A stretch of 64,000 nucleotides of DNA from Betaproteobacteria bacterium (GTDB lineage Bacteria > Pseudomonadota > Gammaproteobacteria > Burkholderiales > Burkholderiaceae_D): contig JANXTA010000009.1 of assembly GCA_025356395.1 (NCBI GenBank), positions 1 to 64,000 on the forward strand, in the 5' to 3' direction. Both the position numbers and the translations under genes were made by a program. The notes beneath the pieces are model-generated. The model did not search any database and was not told the origin of the DNA. It saw nothing but the letters and a program-made list of their open reading frames with translations. Positions 41,221-51,435 of the stretch are shown one piece after another; positions within the stretch are counted from its first letter, which is position 1; every line of letters starts with the position of its first letter.

Positions 41221-41484
41221 ATGCGTGAACTGAGCGTGCGCGAGATGCGGGCCGGTTACGGCGCCATAGCCGAGGCGCTGGCCACCGAGGGCGAGCTGAT
41301 CCTGACGCACCACGGCAAGCCCTTCGCCAAGGTCGTTCCGCTCACGGTCGGTGTCGATGTGCCGGATGCCGCCGCCGAGCAGCGCGAACGCGCGCGGGCA
41401 TGGGCCGCGCGTCAGCGCCGCTTCCTCGCAGGACAACCCGAACTGCCGCCGTTCGACTGGGACGAATTCCGCGCGGATCGATGA
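41221..41484 (+). CDS. Type II antitoxin, Phd/YefM (prevent-host-death) family
   Basis: MRELSVREMRAGYGAIAEALATEGELILTHHGKPFAKVVPLTVG, typical Phd/YefM fold; followed by a PIN-domain gene. Confidence 0.85.
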   Translation: MRELSVREMRAGYGAIAEALATEGELILTHHGKPFAKVVPLTVGVDVPDAAAEQRERARAWAARQRRFLAGQPELPPFDWDEFRADR

Positions 41485-41539
41485 AGTCGGCGGTCCGGCC
41501 CAGCCCCTGTTCCCCGCATGGCCTGTTCCCCATCCTGGT

Positions 41540-41977
41540 ATGGATTACGTCGACACCTCCGCTTTGTTGAAGGGTTACCTGGTCGAGGCGGGAAGCCCCG
41601 CGTTCGTGAGCTGGTTCGGCGAGGAGGCCGATCCGTACATCAGCCCGCTGGCGGTGATCGAATTCAAATGTGCGATCCGGCGCCGCGAGCGCGTCGGCCA
41701 GCTGACCCGACGTCGTGCCCGCGTCATCCTCGACCGTCTCGAAGAAAATCTGGTCGACGAGAGTCTCGGGCGGCTCGCATGGCACGATCGCGCCTTCGCA
41801 CTGGGCAACGATCTGATCGATCGTGTCGATCCGATTCCTTTGCGAGCGCTCGACGCCCTGCATCTCGCCATCGCACTCCAGCATCGCTGCACAGGCTTCG
41901 CCACCGCTGATCGCGTCCAGGCTGCAGCGGCCGAGCGCCTGGGCTTCACCGTACAAACCTTCTTCTCCCTCGAATGA
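41540..41977 (+). CDS. Type II toxin, PIN domain (VapC-like)
   Basis: [19 protein letters not shown]..., [55 protein letters not shown] at 41540. Confidence 0.87.
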   Translation: MDYVDTSALLKGYLVEAGSPAFVSWFGEEADPYISPLAVIEFKCAIRRRERVGQLTRRRARVILDRLEENLVDESLGRLAWHDRAFALGNDLIDRVDPIPLRALDALHLAIALQHRCTGFATADRVQAAAAERLGFTVQTFFSLE

Positions 41978-43488
41978 ACACTCCCCCGACCGAGCGACCC
42001 GACGAGAACCAGAGCATCGCGGAGCGTCGCGGCAAACTGGCCGAGATCCGCGCACGTGGCGTCGCGTTCCCGAACGACTTCGTCCCGACGGACAAGGCTT
42101 CAGCCCTGCACGACGCCCACGACGCGCGCGAGCCCACCGACTTCGACGCCGAGACGGCGGTCGTCTCGATCGCGGGTCGCATGATGCTCAAGCGCGTGAT
42201 GGGCAAGGCCAGCTTCGCGACCGTGAAGGACGGCAGCGGCACGATCCAAATCTACGTGCAGACCGACGCGGTCGGCCCCGAGATTTATGCCGACTTCAAG
42301 CGCTGGGATCTGGGCGACATCGTCGCGGCGACCGGCACGCTGTTCAAGACGCGGACGGGCGAGCTGTCGATCAAGGCCACGTCGATCCGACTGCTCACCA
42401 AGGCGCTGCGACCGCTGCCCGACAAGTTCCATGGGCTCGCCGATCAGGAGGTGAAGTACCGGCAGCGCTACGTCGACCTGATCACCAGCGACGAGACGCG
42501 CCGAACGTTCGTCGCGCGCAGCAGGACGCTGTCGGCGATTCGCGGCTTCATGACCGGCCACGACTTCCTCGAAGTCGAGACGCCGATGCTGCATCCGATC
42601 CCCGGGGGCGCTGCCGCCAAGCCGTTCGAGACGCATCACAACGCGCTCGACATGAAGATGTTCCTGCGCATCGCGCCCGAGCTGTATCTCAAGCGGCTGA
42701 TCGTGGGCGGCTTCGATCGCGTGTTCGAGATCAACCGCAGCTTTCGCAACGAGGGGGTCAGTCCGCGCCACAACCCCGAGTTCACGATGATCGAGTTCTA
42801 TGCGGCGTACGCCGACTACCAGTGGCTGATGGGCTTCACCGAGTCACTGATCCGCGAAGCCGCGATCGCCGTCACCGGCAGCGCGACGCTGAACTACCAG
42901 GGCCGGCCGCTCGACCTGTCGCAGCCGTTCGAGCGCCTGACCATCACCGGCGCGATCCGCAAGTACTTCCCCGACTATCGCGACGAGGACCTCGCGGACA
43001 TCGCCTACCTGCGTACCGAGCTGAAGAAGAAGGGCGCCGCGATCGACCACGCGCCGCTGAAGAACGCCGGGCTCGGCGCGTTGCAGCTCGCACTCTTCGA
43101 GGATACCGCCGAGAGCCTGCTATGGAAGCCGACCTACATCGTCGACTACCCGATCGAGGTCTCGCCGCTCGCCCGCGAGTCCGACACGCGGCCGGGCATC
43201 ACCGAGCGCTTCGAGCTCTTCATGACCGGGCGCGAAGTCGCCAACGGCTTCTCCGAGCTCAACGACGCCGAGGACCAGGCCGCACGGTTTCGCAGCCAGG
43301 TCGCGGCCAAGGAAGCGGGCGACGAGGAGGCGATGTACTACGACGCCGACTACATCCGCGCGCTCGAGTACGGCATGCCACCGACCGGCGGCTGCGGCAT
43401 CGGCATCGATCGACTGGTGATGCTGCTGACCGACTCACCGAACATCCGCGACGTGATCCTTTTTCCGCACATGCGCAAGGAAGACTGA
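41974..43488 (+). CDS. lysS: Lysyl-tRNA synthetase (class II)
   Basis: [123 protein letters not shown]. Confidence 0.96.
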   Translation: MNTPPTERPDENQSIAERRGKLAEIRARGVAFPNDFVPTDKASALHDAHDAREPTDFDAETAVVSIAGRMMLKRVMGKASFATVKDGSGTIQIYVQTDAVGPEIYADFKRWDLGDIVAATGTLFKTRTGELSIKATSIRLLTKALRPLPDKFHGLADQEVKYRQRYVDLITSDETRRTFVARSRTLSAIRGFMTGHDFLEVETPMLHPIPGGAAAKPFETHHNALDMKMFLRIAPELYLKRLIVGGFDRVFEINRSFRNEGVSPRHNPEFTMIEFYAAYADYQWLMGFTESLIREAAIAVTGSATLNYQGRPLDLSQPFERLTITGAIRKYFPDYRDEDLADIAYLRTELKKKGAAIDHAPLKNAGLGALQLALFEDTAESLLWKPTYIVDYPIEVSPLARESDTRPGITERFELFMTGREVANGFSELNDAEDQAARFRSQVAAKEAGDEEAMYYDADYIRALEYGMPPTGGCGIGIDRLVMLLTDSPNIRDVILFPHMRKED

Positions 43489-43539
43489 TCGCGTTCGCAT
43501 GCATCGCTTTCGTCGTCGTTCATAAAAAAGGGAGACATC

Positions 43540-43953
43540 ATGAAAGCCTCTTCAGTACTTCTGGCCGCAAGCGGTGCGGTGCTGTTCGCGCTCGGCTTCG
43601 GGACCAGCCTGGTCGCGCAGACGCTGAGCGATTCACCGCAGCGGGTCGAGCAGAAACGCGCCGATCTCAGCGGCACCCCGAACATGGAAGTGATCGAGTC
43701 GATTGCCGAATACAAGAAGGGCGAGCGAGTCGATCTGCACCTGCATCACGGGCTCGAGGCGGCTTACGTCGTGCAGGGCTCGATGATCCAGCCCGATGGC
43801 AAGGACCCCGTACTGCAGCCGACCGGGACCGTGCTGCTCAATCTTCGTGATGCGAAGCACGGTGGCTACAAGATCGTCGGCGACACGCCGCTGAAGCTGT
43901 TCACCGTGCACATCGTCGACAAGGGCGCTCCGCTCTACGACTACCAGAAGTGA
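43540..43953 (+). CDS. Secreted cupin-domain protein
   Basis: Signal peptide; DLHLHHGLEAAYVVQGSMIQPDG...GTVLLNLRDAKHGGYKIVG cupin pattern; RBS AAGGGAGA upstream. Confidence 0.8.
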   Translation: MKASSVLLAASGAVLFALGFGTSLVAQTLSDSPQRVEQKRADLSGTPNMEVIESIAEYKKGERVDLHLHHGLEAAYVVQGSMIQPDGKDPVLQPTGTVLLNLRDAKHGGYKIVGDTPLKLFTVHIVDKGAPLYDYQK

Positions 43954-44009
43954 GTGGGGATGCGCGCGTCGCGCGATGACGCGCGCATTCGATCCACGCC
44001 GGGCACGAG

Positions 44010-45011
44010 ATGAGCGATGCCGACCTGCTGATCGTCGGTGGCGGCGTCGCCGGTCTCTCCGCCGCTTGGCACGCGAAGCGGGCCGGTCGCCACGTCACGC
44101 TCGTCGATGAAGGCATTCATCGGGCCAGCGATCTGCCGATCGCGCTGATCAATCCGCTGCGCGGCCACACGGGTCGGCTCGTCACGAACGGCATCGAGGG
44201 CATGCACGCGACGTTCGCGCTGATCGATACCCTGCGCGATGCCGGCCATGCGATCGAAAGCGGTCGCGGTCTCCATCGCCCGTTGATCGACGTCGCACCC
44301 GCAGCACGGCACGAGGCGTTCTGGCGGGCGAAGCTCGACGGCACGCTCGCCTTCGACTGGCATGTCCGTGCGCCGGAAGCGCTGGGTCTCGTCGAACCGG
44401 TGCCGTGCCTGCACCTGCACGATGCCGGATGGGTCGCGCCGCTCAGCCTGCTCGATGCGTTGAAGATCGCCAGCGACGCCACTCTCATCGTCGATCGCGC
44501 GACGGACATCGCGCGTGCGGGCCAGCATCATGTCGTCGGGCTCGCGAGCGGATCGACGCTCACCGCCCGATCGATCCTGTGGTGCGGAGGCGCATGGGGT
44601 GCGGCGCTGCTCGATCGGCATGCGACAACGGCGTCGGGCGATGCGCTCTACAAACCCGGCAGCCTGCTCGTCGTCGACACGCTCCTGACGGCGATGCCGC
44701 TGTCGTTCGGCCTGTACGCCGCACCTTTCGGCGCGGACCGCACGTTGATCGGACCCACGCGCGAAGGATCCAGCGCCACGTTCGCCGCCGATCCCGCATC
44801 GCCCGAGGTCGTCGCCCATCTGGCCGATCGCATCGCACGGGTCTTCGGAACGACGATGACGGCCCACGAGGTGTGGCGAGGCGTGCGCCTCGCGCGACTG
44901 TCGTCTTCCGCCACGGTCGCGCTCGATGGCATCCCGACCCTGACGGCACTGGGCTCGCGCGGCTTCCTGATGGCACCGTGGCTCGCGGTCGCCTGGGCGC
45001 GCTCGCTATGA
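44010..45011 (+). CDS. FAD-dependent oxidoreductase (DAO family)
   Basis: ADLLIVGGGVAGLSAAWHAKRAGRHVTLVDEG (GxGxxG) and C-terminal DGIPTLTALGSRGFLMAPWLAVAWARSL. Confidence 0.83.
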   Translation: MSDADLLIVGGGVAGLSAAWHAKRAGRHVTLVDEGIHRASDLPIALINPLRGHTGRLVTNGIEGMHATFALIDTLRDAGHAIESGRGLHRPLIDVAPAARHEAFWRAKLDGTLAFDWHVRAPEALGLVEPVPCLHLHDAGWVAPLSLLDALKIASDATLIVDRATDIARAGQHHVVGLASGSTLTARSILWCGGAWGAALLDRHATTASGDALYKPGSLLVVDTLLTAMPLSFGLYAAPFGADRTLIGPTREGSSATFAADPASPEVVAHLADRIARVFGTTMTAHEVWRGVRLARLSSSATVALDGIPTLTALGSRGFLMAPWLAVAWARSL

Positions 45012-45050
45012 TGCGCGGGCCCTGAAACATCCGACCCGAGAAAGTCACGC

Positions 45051-48000
45051 GTGACCACCGACCTGATCAAGAAGCCCATCGTCTGGATTGCCCTGCTGAT
45101 CGCGTCGGGACTGTGCGTCTTCACGGTGCTGCATTACTTCGGTGATGCGTTCTCGGTGCTGGACCTCGACGTGCGCATGTCGCGCGACGACGCGATCCGC
45201 GATGCGCGAAGGATCGCAGCCGACCAGAAGCTCAACGGCGATCGACCGGCGGCGACGCTGACCGAAGGCGTCGCGCAGTTCGGTGGCGACTCGGCCGCGC
45301 AGACCTTCATCGAACTCGAAGGCGGCGGCAAGCCCGCGTTGAAGCCGCTGGTCGACAATCGCGACGAGTTCTCGCTTTACAAGTGGCGCGTGCGGCTCTA
45401 CGCGCCGAGCGTCGAGCGCGAGGTGCAGGTCGCGTTCACGCCCGATGGCCGTCCTGCGGGTTTCTTTAGCAGGATCCCCGAGGCCGAGCCCGGCGCCGCG
45501 TTGACGGCGGACGCGGCGCGCGCGATCGCGACGGCCACGGCGACGCGCGACTGGAAGGTGGACTTCAGCCGCTATCGCGCGCTCACGGCTTCGGCGGAAA
45601 CGAAGCCGGGCAAGCGGGTCGATCACGAGTTCGTCTACGAGCGCATGCTCGACGGCGCGCCTTCGATCGGCGAAGGACGCCTGCGTCTGCGCCTGGTCGT
45701 CGCCGGTGACCGCCTGACGCAGCTGCAGCGGTTCATCTACGTGCCCGAGGCCTTCGCGCGGCGCTACGAGACCATCCGGTCGGTCAACAACAACATCGCG
45801 TCCGCGGCCAGCATCGCTGCGGGGCTGCTCTACGGACTAGGCGGCTGCCTGATCGGCCTGATCTGGCTGATGCGCCGCCAGGCCGTTCGCTGGGCACCGT
45901 CGGCCAAGTGGGCAGGCGTGGTCGCCGTGCTGATCGCGGGCGCGGGCCTCGCATCGATCTCGGGCAGCTGGTATGGCTACGACACGGCGACCTCGGCGTC
46001 GACGCACCTGATCACGCGCATCGGCGGGGTCGTCGTCGTCGGCGTGATGACGTGGCTGCTACTGACCGTGGTCTTCGCGACGGCCGAGGGCATGGGTCGG
46101 CTCGCGTTCGGCTCGCATCCGCAGTTGTGGCGGACCTGGCGCACGCCCTCGGCGATCTCGCGCGCGATCTGGGGCCGCACGCTGGCCGGCTATGCGTGGA
46201 TCGGCTTCGACCTCGCCTTCATCGCGATCTTCTACTTCCTCGTGCAGCGCTATCTCGGCTGGTGGTCGCCGTCGGACGCGCTGATCGATCCCAACATCCT
46301 CGGCACGCCGCAGCCCTGGCTCGGACCCGTGTCGATGGCCTTGCAGGCAGGGCTGATGGAGGAGTCGCTGTTCCGCGCGATCCCGCTCGCCGGTGCCGCG
46401 TTGCTGGGCCGTCACTTCAAGCGCGAGAAGCTGTTCATCGTCGTCGCGCTGGTGTTGCAGGCCATCGTGTTCGGCTGCGCGCATGCCAACTATCCGGGGC
46501 AGCCTGCCTACGCGCGACCGATCGAGCTGTTCCTGCCATCCCTGGTGTGGGGCGTGGTCTATCTTCGCTACGGCCTCGTGCCCGGGATGCTGTTCCATTT
46601 CGGCTTCGACCTCGTGCTGATGTCGATCCCGCTGTTCGTGACCGATGCACCCGGCATCGTGTTCGATCGAGCGATGGTGATCGGCATCCTCGCGCTGCCG
46701 TTGATCGTGCTGACCGTGCAGCGCATTCGCGCAGGGCGCCTGATCGATCTGCCCGACAGCGAACGCAATGCGGCCGCAAGCAGCGCTCCGCCATCGAGAC
46801 CTGAAGCTGCCGCCCTCGAAGCCGTCGACGACCTGAAGCAGGGACTGGCTTCGACCGCGCCTGCATCGGCAGCAGAGCCAGCCGAATATTTCCTGCCACG
46901 CACGCGGCGCGGGAACGCCCTGCTGGTCCTGCTGGCCGTGGTCGGCGTCGTCGGCCTGGGCCTGCGTTTCGCGCAGCCCTACGATGCGCCGGGCCTCTCC
47001 ATCTCGCGGAGCGAAGCTATCGCCATCGCCGAGAAGACGCTGGCGGAGCGCGGCGTGCAACTTGACGCGCGTTGGCATCGGACGGCCAAGGCTTCCGGCG
47101 TGGGCGACGAGTCCGGCACCAGTTTCGTGTGGCGTGAAGGCGGCGGCGACCTCTATCGCAAGCTGATGGGCAACGTCTTCTCGCCGCCGCACTGGGAGGT
47201 TCGCTTCGCGCGCTTCGACGGCGACGTCGCGGACCGCGACACGTGGCGCGTGTCGGTGGTCGACGATCGCGCGCCGCCCTACGGTACGCGACTGGTCGAG
47301 CACGACGTGCCGGAAGCGCGTCCCGGCAAGGCGCTCACCGTAGTCGAGGCTCGACCGATCGCCGAGGCGGCGATCGCGCAATGGTTGAAAGTCCCCGCGT
47401 CGGCGCTGCGTCCCGTCTCGGCGCAGGCGACCGAACAGCCGGCGCGCGTCGACTGGCTGTTTCGCTACGCCGATCCGGCGGTCGTGCTGCCATCGGGTGG
47501 CGAGGCGCGCATCGTGGTCGAGGTCGATGGCGACGAAGTCGCGCTGGTGGCTCGCAGCGTGTTCGTCCCCGACGCCTGGGCTCGCGAACAACGTCGTCGC
47601 AACGAGCGGCTGTTCATCCCAAGAACCTTGCTCGGTCTGCTGGGGGCCGCGCTCGCGATCGCGACCCTCGTCTCGCTGGTCCGCCGACTCGCACGCGGTG
47701 AAGCGTCGAAGCGCGCGGCCTGGGTCACGGCGCTGCTCGTCGTCGTCGCATTGCTCGCGTCCTCGGTGCTCGGCTTCAACGCGACCGAGTTCGGCTTCAC
47801 GGTCGCGGAGCCCTACGCCAATCAGCTCGTGCGCCTCGGACTGCAGTGGGTGGGCATCGCCGCGGCCGGCGCGTTGTTCGGTGCGCTGGTGGCCGGCGTC
47901 GGCGTGCGTATGGCGAGTCGCACCGAGGACCCCGCTCCGCAGTCCGCGACGCGCTGGCATCGCTGGGGACCGGCGGTCTCGATCGCGTTGCTGATCGCGG

Positions 48001-48497
48001 GGGCCGGCGGCTTCGCGACGCTCGGAGGACCCGGAGGAGATGCCCGCCTACCGTCCGTGGGAGCCGCCGACTCTTTCCTGCCGGCACTGGGCGCGTTCGT
48101 TGGCGGACTCGACTTCACCGGGACGGCTGCGGCCGCGTTGATCGTGGCGGCCGTGCTGTCGACCCGCCGTCGTCGCTTCGAGATCGCGCTCGCCGTGGGT
48201 TTCGTCGCGGTGGCGGCGCTGGGCCGTGCTTCATCGCCCCATGCCGGCATCGCCGACATCGCGGGAGCCGGCGTCGTCGGCCTGATCGCCTGGTGGATCT
48301 ATCGCACGCAACTGCGCGGTCGACCCGGCGTCATCGCACCAATGATGCTGTGCGTAGCCGTCCTCGGCGCCATCGTGACGCTCGCCCATCCGGCCTATCC
48401 GGGTGCGATTTTCACGACGGCCGCCGCGTTGATCGGCACGCTGGTCGGCTATGCGATCTGGCGCTGGCTGGTGAAGAGGGACGAGCTCGGCGATTGA
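45051..48497 (+). CDS. Large (1148 aa) CPBP-family intramembrane protease-like protein with two periplasmic sensor-like/TM modules
   Basis: CPBP motifs LMEESLFRAIPLAGAA, FGCAHANYP, GMLFHFGFDLVLM in the first module; second periplasmic domain and TM bundle after about aa 645. Confidence 0.82.
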   Translation: MTTDLIKKPIVWIALLIASGLCVFTVLHYFGDAFSVLDLDVRMSRDDAIRDARRIAADQKLNGDRPAATLTEGVAQFGGDSAAQTFIELEGGGKPALKPLVDNRDEFSLYKWRVRLYAPSVEREVQVAFTPDGRPAGFFSRIPEAEPGAALTADAARAIATATATRDWKVDFSRYRALTASAETKPGKRVDHEFVYERMLDGAPSIGEGRLRLRLVVAGDRLTQLQRFIYVPEAFARRYETIRSVNNNIASAASIAAGLLYGLGGCLIGLIWLMRRQAVRWAPSAKWAGVVAVLIAGAGLASISGSWYGYDTATSASTHLITRIGGVVVVGVMTWLLLTVVFATAEGMGRLAFGSHPQLWRTWRTPSAISRAIWGRTLAGYAWIGFDLAFIAIFYFLVQRYLGWWSPSDALIDPNILGTPQPWLGPVSMALQAGLMEESLFRAIPLAGAALLGRHFKREKLFIVVALVLQAIVFGCAHANYPGQPAYARPIELFLPSLVWGVVYLRYGLVPGMLFHFGFDLVLMSIPLFVTDAPGIVFDRAMVIGILALPLIVLTVQRIRAGRLIDLPDSERNAAASSAPPSRPEAAALEAVDDLKQGLASTAPASAAEPAEYFLPRTRRGNALLVLLAVVGVVGLGLRFAQPYDAPGLSISRSEAIAIAEKTLAERGVQLDARWHRTAKASGVGDESGTSFVWREGGGDLYRKLMGNVFSPPHWEVRFARFDGDVADRDTWRVSVVDDRAPPYGTRLVEHDVPEARPGKALTVVEARPIAEAAIAQWLKVPASALRPVSAQATEQPARVDWLFRYADPAVVLPSGGEARIVVEVDGDEVALVARSVFVPDAWAREQRRRNERLFIPRTLLGLLGAALAIATLVSLVRRLARGEASKRAAWVTALLVVVALLASSVLGFNATEFGFTVAEPYANQLVRLGLQWVGIAAAGALFGALVAGVGVRMASRTEDPAPQSATRWHRWGPAVSIALLIAGAGGFATLGGPGGDARLPSVGAADSFLPALGAFVGGLDFTGTAAAALIVAAVLSTRRRRFEIALAVGFVAVAALGRASSPHAGIADIAGAGVVGLIAWWIYRTQLRGRPGVIAPMMLCVAVLGAIVTLAHPAYPGAIFTTAAALIGTLVGYAIWRWLVKRDELGD

Positions 48498-48504
48498 GCC
48501 GAGG

Positions 48505-50706
48505 TCAGCGACTCGTTCCAGCGATCGCGCTGATGCCGGCTTCGAGCACTTCGTCGCGTCCCGCCCGGATGCCGGCGATGGTCGGACGCACCTCGATGTC
48601 GGGAACGATCCCCACGCGTTGCGTGGGTCGCTGATCGGGATAGAAGACGCCGAGTCCGCTGATCATGGTGCTGAGTCGGCCAGGCAGGGGGATCGTCGAG
48701 ACGTTGCCGTCCGCGCCGGCGGTCGTGCTGCCCACGACGACGGCGTCCGGCGCCGCGCGCAGGGCCATCGTCGTGTACTCGGCCAGGCTCTGCGAGGCGT
48801 CGTCGACGAGGATCACGACCTTGTCGCAGTAGTGCGGCGAGGCAGGCTGCAGCATCGACGGCGCATTCGTCCAGTGGAAGGCGCCGGGGTTGGCGACATC
48901 GGCATAGGTGAAACCGACGAAGGGCGTGGCCTGCTCCACCAGCAGGTTGCCCAGCGCATATACGACATAGGCGGACGGATCGTTGCGCAGGTCGATGCCG
49001 AGGCCCTTCGTCTTCGCCGCTGCCTCGATGTAGCCGGGCACGTCGGCGATATTGATCGACGATAGCTTGAGATAAGCCACCTCGTCGGAGAGCAGGCGAA
49101 AGGTCGCGCCGGGCAGGTCGTGCGTGACCCACGGGTCGGCCTCGGCCACGCGTACGGCGTCGACGGTGCGCTCGCTCTCGACGTCGGTCACGGCCAGGCG
49201 GATCGGCCCGCAAGGGCCACGGGTTATCTGCGAGGCCATGTCCCGCAATCGGGCTGCGTCGTTCGATGCCGCGTAGGACGGGGCTCGATCGTGGATGGCT
49301 GGTGCGATCGGCACGTCGTCGATCGCCGTGATCTCGTCACCGATCGCGATACCGACCGATGCGCGCGTGGCAGCGACAACGAGTTGCGTGCCTGCGACGA
49401 AGCGCAGGTCGATCGGCAGCCGGCATGCACCTATCGGCGGCCGCACGGCGAGCGAACTCCAGAGGTTGGCATGCGTGTCGCGGACCTGCGCGATCAGCGC
49501 CATCAACTCGCGCTGGTAGGTCGCTGCATCCGGCGCCATCACCATCTTCGGCAGCGCGACGCGCAGCGCCGCGTCCCAGTCGTCGATCAGTTCGCGATAG
49601 GGGAACCAGTACGCGATCACGTTCCAGAATCGATAGACGGCGAGCAGGCGGAAGCCGGCATCGTCGAGCGAGCTGGCGGGATAGTTCTTCTCGTGATCGA
49701 ACGTTGGGTTGCCGACGAGGCGCACGAGCGAGACGAAGAACTGCCGTTCCGCGTTCGGCCGATCGCGCACGATCGCCTGCAGACGTCCGCTCAGCGGCTG
49801 GCCCAGACGGGGCACGTCATCGATCCACGCCAGCGCCGGACGGGTCTGCAAGCCTTGCTCTCCCAGCGTCGCCCAGGGCTTGCATGGCTCACGCGGTCCG
49901 AGGCCGTCGATCCACGTCACCAGCGCTTCATTGACGGCCTCGCGACTGTCCTTCGCGAGCAGGACCAGGACGATGCGGAACAAGTCGTAGTTCCACTGCC
50001 GGGTGCCCGACGCGACGCGCGGGTCTTGATACCTGAGCAGCCCCCAGACCTTGCCGAGCAGGGTGAGCGTGTCGACTTACAGGTCGGTCAAGGCGGTCGG
50101 TGCGATCGGCGAGCCCGCGTCGAACGTGTGATCGCTCTCGAACGCGGTGCGGTGCAGGGTGTCGAGTGGCTGGCCGTCGACGAACACGCGGAGATCGTCG
50201 ACCCACGCCTTGCCGGCGCCGGACAACAGCGCACCGATGCGCACCACGTGTGCGTCCGCATGGATCGTCGCCCTGACCGTGAACTCGGCCCAGTCGGCGC
50301 TGCCCTTGAGAGGCCTGCTCTCCATGTTGTCGAACGCGACGGGGCGACCCGCGGCGTTGTCCTCCACGAGGAACAACCCGGCCATGCCGTTCACGTCCTC
50401 GACCTTGGGGAAACCGTGCAACTCGATCTGGTTCCCGGCGAAGTCGACCGGCAGGCTGATAGACACCGCGGAGTAGTCCTGGTCGCTGTCGGCTCGACGT
50501 TCGATCCTGACGGACTGACGGCCGCCGTGGAAGACCACGCGATCGACGGACGCGGTGCCCGGCACGTTCGCTGCCCAGCCACCGGGCACACCATTCGTCG
50601 CGGGTCTCTCGAACCCGAGGACCTCCAGGGCGACGCGTTGCTGCGCTTCGGCCGAGAAAGACGCGGCCATGCCCGCGCAGAGGACGACGACGGGGAGACG
50701 AATCAT
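48505..50706 (-). pseudogene. S41 family peptidase (C-terminal processing protease-like) interrupted by an in-frame TAA at 50077-50079
   Basis: N-terminal piece MIRLPVVVLCAGMAASFSAEA...IAPTALTDL*; same frame continues VDTLTLLGKVWGLLRYQDPRVASGTRQWNYDLFRIVLVLLA... to the S41 core (VAYLKLSSI, GLGIDLRND, VVILVDDASQSLAEYTTMALRAAPDAVVVGSTTAGADGNVSTIPLPG). Confidence 0.82.
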
Positions 50707-50781
50707 CGCGAAACGATAAGGGCCGCGCTCCCGCTTTACTCTCTCGCCTGTCCTGCCGATGCAACGACGCGGGTCGGCAAT

Positions 50782-51321
50782 TCAGATCGGAAACACCAGA
50801 CAAGTCGTGGTCGCAAACGCCAGCAGCTTGCCGGCGCTGTCGGTGAGCCGGCCCTCGGCGGTCGCGACCTGATTGCCGACCGAGATGATCTTGCCTTCCG
50901 CGCGCACGGGTCCGGTCTTCTCGGTCATGCCGCGCACGTAGTTGACCTTCAGCTCCAGCGTCGTGAAGCCCTTGCCCGCGGGCAGCGTCGTATGCACGGC
51001 GCAGCCGACGCACGAATCCAGCAGCGTGGCGGCATAGCCCCCGTGCACCGACCCTAGCGGGTTGTAGTGCTCCTTCCGTGGCGTGCCCTGGAACACGATG
51101 CGGCCATACTCGAACTCGATCGCAATGAAGTCGAGCACGCGGCCGATCGGCGGCGTCGGCAGCCTGCCGTCGCGGATGGCGGTGAACACCTCCATGCCCG
51201 ACATCGTCTTCATCGTCTCGAGCGGGATTGTGCCGGGCTCGCCCCACTTGACGCGGATGGTGGCTTCCTGCTCGCGCCAGCGATCGGCGATGTCGGAAGG
51301 GGGCAGGTCGACAGTGGTCAT
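50782..51321 (-). CDS. PaaI family thioesterase (hotdog fold)
   Basis: NPLGSVHGGYAATLLDSCVGCAVHTTLPAGKGFTTLELKVNYVRGMTEKTGPVRAEGKIISVGNQVATAEGRL. Confidence 0.9.
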   Translation of the reverse strand: MTTVDLPPSDIADRWREQEATIRVKWGEPGTIPLETMKTMSGMEVFTAIRDGRLPTPPIGRVLDFIAIEFEYGRIVFQGTPRKEHYNPLGSVHGGYAATLLDSCVGCAVHTTLPAGKGFTTLELKVNYVRGMTEKTGPVRAEGKIISVGNQVATAEGRLTDSAGKLLAFATTTCLVFPI

Positions 51322-51435
51322 GCAGGCTCCGGAAAGGAATGGGACGGACGATCGGATTGCGAATTAGGTGTATCTACACTATATTCCTTCGTTCCCGGCA
51401 TCTTTCATGTCGCCTGTCCGCCACTCCATTGGTCG

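Noticed and set aside
46059-47960. 633-aa reverse ORF antisense to the CPBP gene
   Set aside because: Low-complexity His/Arg/Asp-rich shadow ORF, no domain, no separate start context.
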